Source: Xiphophorus maculatus | Lineage: Eukaryota; Chordata; Actinopteri; Cyprinodontiformes; Poeciliidae | Direction of reading: 5' to 3' | Assembly: GCF_002775205.1 (NCBI RefSeq) | Contig: NC_036456.1 | Span: forward strand, 12,303,463 to 12,367,462 | DNA length: 64,000 nucleotides | Shown: positions 60,219-64,000 of the stretch, piece after piece | How positions within the stretch are numbered: position 1 is the first letter of the stretch | Layout: every line of letters starts with the position of its first letter | Program-made: the position numbers and the translations under genes | Notes under the pieces: generated by a model | Database searches by the model: none | Told to the model about the DNA's origin: nothing | Seen by the model: the letters and a program-made list of their open reading frames with translations, nothing else

Positions 60219-63200
60219 GTAGGAGAACCGTCTCTTCTGATACTACAGGTGCTCCTCTAAGTCTTCAGATGAGTCCTTCAAGCCCTTTACATACAAACAC
60301 CTTCTTTGATAGAAGTGTTTCCTTTGTACCTGTGGATTAGGATGGATAATACAGCTTGATCACTTGAAGCTTGATAAGTGGTATCACTTGCTACAGAAAA
60401 CATCTGTCTGGCTATGTGTGGAGCATGAAAATGTTCTGATTCCGTAATCAAAAGAATGATAATCTGAATTTCTGGAAACAATAAATGGCCTTTTTCTCTC
60501 ATTTCTATTTAAATGAGATTTTTCTTGAGTTTTAGTCTATCTTATTAATCGTTTTGGTTTCTGAACCAGAAACCAAGAAAAAGCACATTAATTCTTAGAT
60601 CTAAAAGGGACATTTCACTTTGTTTGTTCACTCTTTTATTTTTTGGGTTTTTAACTGGATCTAGATGCCAAAAAGTTATGGGATGCTACCCATAGAAACT
60701 GTATCTGCATTTAATCTTTTAAGTATCCAGGCCAGATTTGTCAGTTTTATAGATCTGTAGTGGCTAAATGTGTTTGGATTTAAAGAAAATATCAACAAAA
60801 GCAGTGAAATAGACCTTTAATTCACAAATAAATCTGGTGCCAACCTCAACATTGTGTTATTTCAGGATTTGTTTAGGTCAGGGTGGCTGGGTGGATATGA
60901 TCAAATCCTACTGGATGAAGGCTTTGTGCTCAAATGATGAGTTGCTTTTGCAGATGAAGTTATCTTACATCTCTAACCAACCTACTTTTTGCACCAAGAC
61001 ACAACATCTCATGCACATCTTATCAAAGCATGCTTAGCAGCTGAGTAAACAATCAATTCAGATTGCATGATGTGAGATGACATGATTTAAATTCTCAAAA
61101 ATTCTTCTGAAACTTCCTTTCATATTGCCTTTCACTACATTTCAAACTAAAATTTGTCTTCCTCAAAGTGACAAAAAACCTCAGAATCCTGTTTTTAGAA
61201 GTGAGAACCGTTTCTCCAGAAATATCAGCATTTGAAACCTGAATGGTGCTTATCAGTCAATTCCAAGAAATCTACATCCGTTCTTCGTCGAACTCATCTG
61301 AGGCACATTTTTGCGCACACTTTCTGCCTTGTGGGCCAAGATCTCACACATTCAGAAAAAATAATACCAAAAGAATATAGAATTTTTTAAATATATATAT
61401 AGACCAAAGTGGAAGGAAAAGGATGTGTGTATTTATACGGTTTTGCGAAGAAAATCTTAAAAGTGTGGTTTCCATTTTGTATTCAGCCCGCTTTACTCTA
61501 ACTGTAAATAAGATCTATTAAACTAAAACTGACTACATGATAAAACATTGTGTGTGGCAAGAAACTAGTAAAAACTAGTTTTCACTCTTTGTGTTGATCA
61601 GTCAAATAAAATTCTAATAAAAACAAAACATTGCTGTAGTTGCATGACTGAATGTGTAGATGTTTAAAAGACGCTTTATATTTTTGTAAAAAAAAAAAAA
61701 AAGTACTGCTAAATTTAATTTTCTAAATCTGTCTTCATTACCCAGCTCCAACTTCCAGAGTCTGTCACCTCCCAATGGCTCTCTGGCCTACAGCCTGCTG
61801 TCCAACAGCTCGGAGCACGACCCCCCCTCCACCTCCGGCTGGAGCAGCGACCAGTCGGCCAGGCTGCAGACGCAAAAGGAACTAATGAAGGCCATCAAGG
61901 AGCTGAAGCTCCGCCTTCCCACTGAGCGCAAAGCCAAGGGCCACTCCGGCACCCTGAGTGCTCTCAAATACGCCCTGCAGTGTGTCAGGCAGGTCCGAGG
62001 TGAGCAGCTGCTTTTGTTGGGTTGACTTTTTTTCAGACCAGAACATTTAAATGATAGTCGCGATGATCATAATGCAAGCTCAGCTACAGCCGCTTTCATA
62101 TTTACAGGTTAATATATGTAGAAAGCATCAAAATACACTCAATTTCTGTTGCACTTTGAATAAAAAGATGTAATATCCATATATTTTGGGGGTTGAGGGG
62201 CGGAAATGATAGATCTGCTACAATTATTGTAGCAAGAAAGTAGAAAATGTCAATAAGGCTTTTTCAAAATTACACTTTAGACAAGAAAACTTCTATTTAA
62301 AGAGGAATGATGATCTTAATCAGTCACCAGATGAGCAAGAATATAGTTATTTGCATGAATTAAAGTTTTTTAAATACGGTAGACTTACTCTAGTTCTTAG
62401 ACAACTGCACCAATGAGTGACTAAATGAGTTTGAAAGGGTTTCGAAAGCATGTCAACAAAAGGTATTTTCTGTCGGAAGCATAGATATGTGGAGTTTGTT
62501 AAACTACACTGAGACTTTAACTGGAACCATGTGCTCAGGTTAGATGAGAGTGAGACTGATCTGGTATGAAACAGATGACGAACATGTGGAAAATCACCTA
62601 CTGTAAAGTACAGTGGAGGATCTGTGGTGCTGTGGGCTGTTAGAGGTTGTGGAGTCCTGAACCATGAGATTCAGATGCAAACCCAAACTCAGGCTTCTTC
62701 AATAATTGCCTCAGTCTTCAGATCTTAATCTGACAGTGTGAGATCATTTTACTGAAAAGAAAAGAAAAGATTTCAACACATTTTACCAGAGATTGTAATA
62801 CATTCTTGCGCATTTCAGCCAACAAAGAGTACTACCACCAGTGGAGTGTGGAGGAGTGTCATGGCTGCAGTCTGGACTTGTCGACCTTCACCATAGAGGA
62901 GCTCGACAACATCACTTCAGAATACACCCTGAAAAACACAGTGAGTTCATACTCCTATTTATTTCTGTTGCGAAATAAACCGCAAAAGTCTTGACCGAAA
63001 AAGTGTGAAGAAGACATTTGGCCTCAAATATTTTCAGTCTCACCTACTGCGCTCTATGAATCTGCAATACTAGTTTTTCTTGCTGAATTCCTGCTGCCTG
63101 TTTTCCAGGACACGTTCTCTATGGCCGTGTCCTTCCTGTCGGGGAAGGTCGTGTACGTGTCCCCTCAGTGTTCAGCCCTGCTGCGCTGCAAGCCCGAGTG

Positions 63201-63583
63201 TCTCCAGGGAATCATGTTCTCTGAGCTCCTGGCCCCGCAGGACGTCAGCACCTTCTACAGCAGCACGGCGCCCTGCCGCCTGCCATCATGGGCCTCCTGC
63301 ATTGGCTCAGGTTCGCTCATGTCAGGCCCTAAAAATCCTCAAAATCAGGATTGTAAGCCCACACTAACTGACCCTGCCCTCCCTGCAGCTTCTCCTCCCG
63401 TCGACTGCACCCAGGAGAAGTCCATGTTCTGCCGGATCAGCGCCAACCGGACACAGGGGGGCGAGATGCGCTACCAACCATTCCGCCTGACCCCCTACCA
63501 GCTCACTCTCAGAGACTCAGACGCTGCAGAACCGCAGCCCTGCTGCCTGCTCATCGCCGAGAAGGTCCACTCCGGATACGAAG
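59824..63583 (+). CDS. per1: Period circadian protein 1, N-terminal part
   Basis: Coding exons 59824-60218, 61746-61999, 62819-62940, 63109-63310 and 63389-63583 join in frame and give 389 residues. PER1 is the negative arm of the circadian clock: with CRY it represses CLOCK/BMAL1 in the nucleus. Visible parts: a Ser/Gly-rich N-terminus with GKDSGMILETTDSSK; AYSLLSNSSEHDPPSTSG; a leucine-rich export signal, LMKAIKELKLRL at 178-189; ANKEYY; then PAS-A from about 258 with DTFSMAVSFLSGKVVYVS, SELLAPQDVSTFY, STAPCRLPSW, QEKSMFCRI, RYQPFRLTPY and CCLLIAEKVHSGYE. The STAP..LP.W and QEKS.FCRI forms match PER1 rather than PER2 or PER3. Fish have per1a and per1b, which I cannot separate. It runs past the right edge, so PAS-B and the CRY-binding region are not seen. 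Confidence 0.93.
61746..61999 (+). CDS. per1: per1 coding exon with export signal
   Basis: Acceptor ATTACCCAG, donor CCGAG|GTGAGC. It encodes AYSLLSNSSEHD, QKELMKAIKELKLRLP and GTLSALKYALQCVRQVR, all characteristic of PER proteins. Confidence 0.93.
62520..62740 (+). pseudogene. Tc1-like transposase scrap in a per1 intron
   Basis: 'ctggtatgaaacagatgacgaac' and 'tactgtaaagtacagtggaggatctgtggtgctgtggg' preserve the VKYSGGSVVLW motif of Tc1 transposases. It is short and frame-broken. Confidence 0.55.
62819..62940 (+). CDS. per1: per1 coding exon before PAS-A
   Basis: Acceptor GCGCATTTCAG, donor ACACA|GTGAGT. It encodes ANKEYYHQWSVEE through SEYTLKNT. Confidence 0.93.
63109..63310 (+). CDS. per1: per1 coding exon, PAS-A first half
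   Basis: Acceptor GTTTTCCAG. Encodes DTFSMAVSFLSGKVVYVS to SWASCIGS. The donor TCAG|GTTCGC is not strong, but the next exon continues in frame and in homology. Confidence 0.92.
63389..63583 (+). CDS. per1: per1 coding exon, PAS-A second half
   Basis: Acceptor CCCTGCAG. Encodes QEKSMFCRISANR, RYQPFRLTPY and CCLLIAEKVHSGYE. The donor GAAG|GTGTCT leaves phase 1, as needed for the YEA-type continuation in other PER proteins. Confidence 0.92.
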
Positions 63584-64000
63584 GTGTCTAGTCGCCTGCA
63601 CTCTCACTTACTCTCTCCTGACATGACAGGATAAAAAGTCTGTATTATGGTGTTAATAAGGCTTAATAATGATAAACACATGTAGGTGAAGGGATTCAGA
63701 GGAAGACGAAACACACTTTACAGTCAAAATAAAATGAGGGAGTCTGGTTTTAGGACTCAGGCAGGTGTAAAGTTTATGTAAACACAAAGCAAACACTCCA
63801 GTTTCAGCGATTCAGTTCACAGTGTCTACATGTCTTCCTGATGTCTGTAGAGTTATGGGAGAATGACAGAGATGGACAGGCTGTGTGTCACTATTTAGCT
63901 TTGGAGCGCCATATTCCTCTGAATATTAATTAGATGCACAGAAACCAACTGCATGTGTGCTGTAGAAATGAGCCTTTTACATATTTTCATGCAGAGAGGG
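63584..64000. other. per1 intron to window edge
   Basis: No further exon was seen before the edge. The next per1 exon should begin with the codon remainder for Ala and then a PRIPP-like sequence. Confidence 0.6.

Noticed and set aside
1..64000. tRNA, rRNA, CRISPR, prophage or bacterial operon structure
   Set aside because: None seen; exon-intron structure and repeats are vertebrate.

Overview
The window is nuclear DNA from a ray-finned fish, most likely a teleost. It is AT-rich, its genes are small exons split by GT-AG introns, CA and AAT microsatellites are common, and the interspersed repeats are Tc1/mariner-like, hAT-like and I-clade LINE families typical of teleosts. The species cannot be read from the sequence.

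Layout. (1) 4848-5637 (+) is the last coding exon of a gene whose earlier exons were not found in the window; I do not recognise the protein. A MITE starts 11 bases after its stop codon and probably forms the 3' UTR. (2) About 6.2-16.9 kb is gene-poor, with old repeats, microsatellites, a long polypurine minisatellite and one CCAAT-rich promoter-like patch. (3) 17073-35081 (-) is a complete six-exon RELT-family gene, best matched to RELL1, encoding 221 residues. (4) 35215-40359 (-) is a full-length LINE with two open ORFs and a perfect 13-bp target-site duplication. It inserted 134 bp upstream of the rell1 start codon and separates that exon from a CpG-rich, promoter-like sequence at 40373-40560. 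(5) 40731-41119 is an intact-looking Tc1-like MITE. (6) 42941-47612 is a full-length hAT transposon with an exact 8-bp target-site duplication and an intact three-exon transposase of 820 residues. (7) About 48-51 kb holds an orphan exon-like sequence (-), a small hAT MITE with an exact 8-bp duplication, a decayed Tc1 transposase and AAT/ATT microsatellites. (8) About 51-64 kb (+) is the 5' part of a period circadian gene, best matched to per1. It has several promoter-like patches, three CACGTG E-boxes within 4 kb, and coding exons through the PAS-A region; the gene runs off the right edge.

How the parts relate. rell1 and per1 diverge from the 35-51 kb interval, which is crowded with recent mobile elements. 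Two of them (the LINE and the hAT element) look competent on paper. The LINE has the same orientation as rell1 and lies in its 5' UTR or promoter, which is the most consequential observation here. I found no tRNA, rRNA or CRISPR array, and nothing that clearly amounts to a new gene system.
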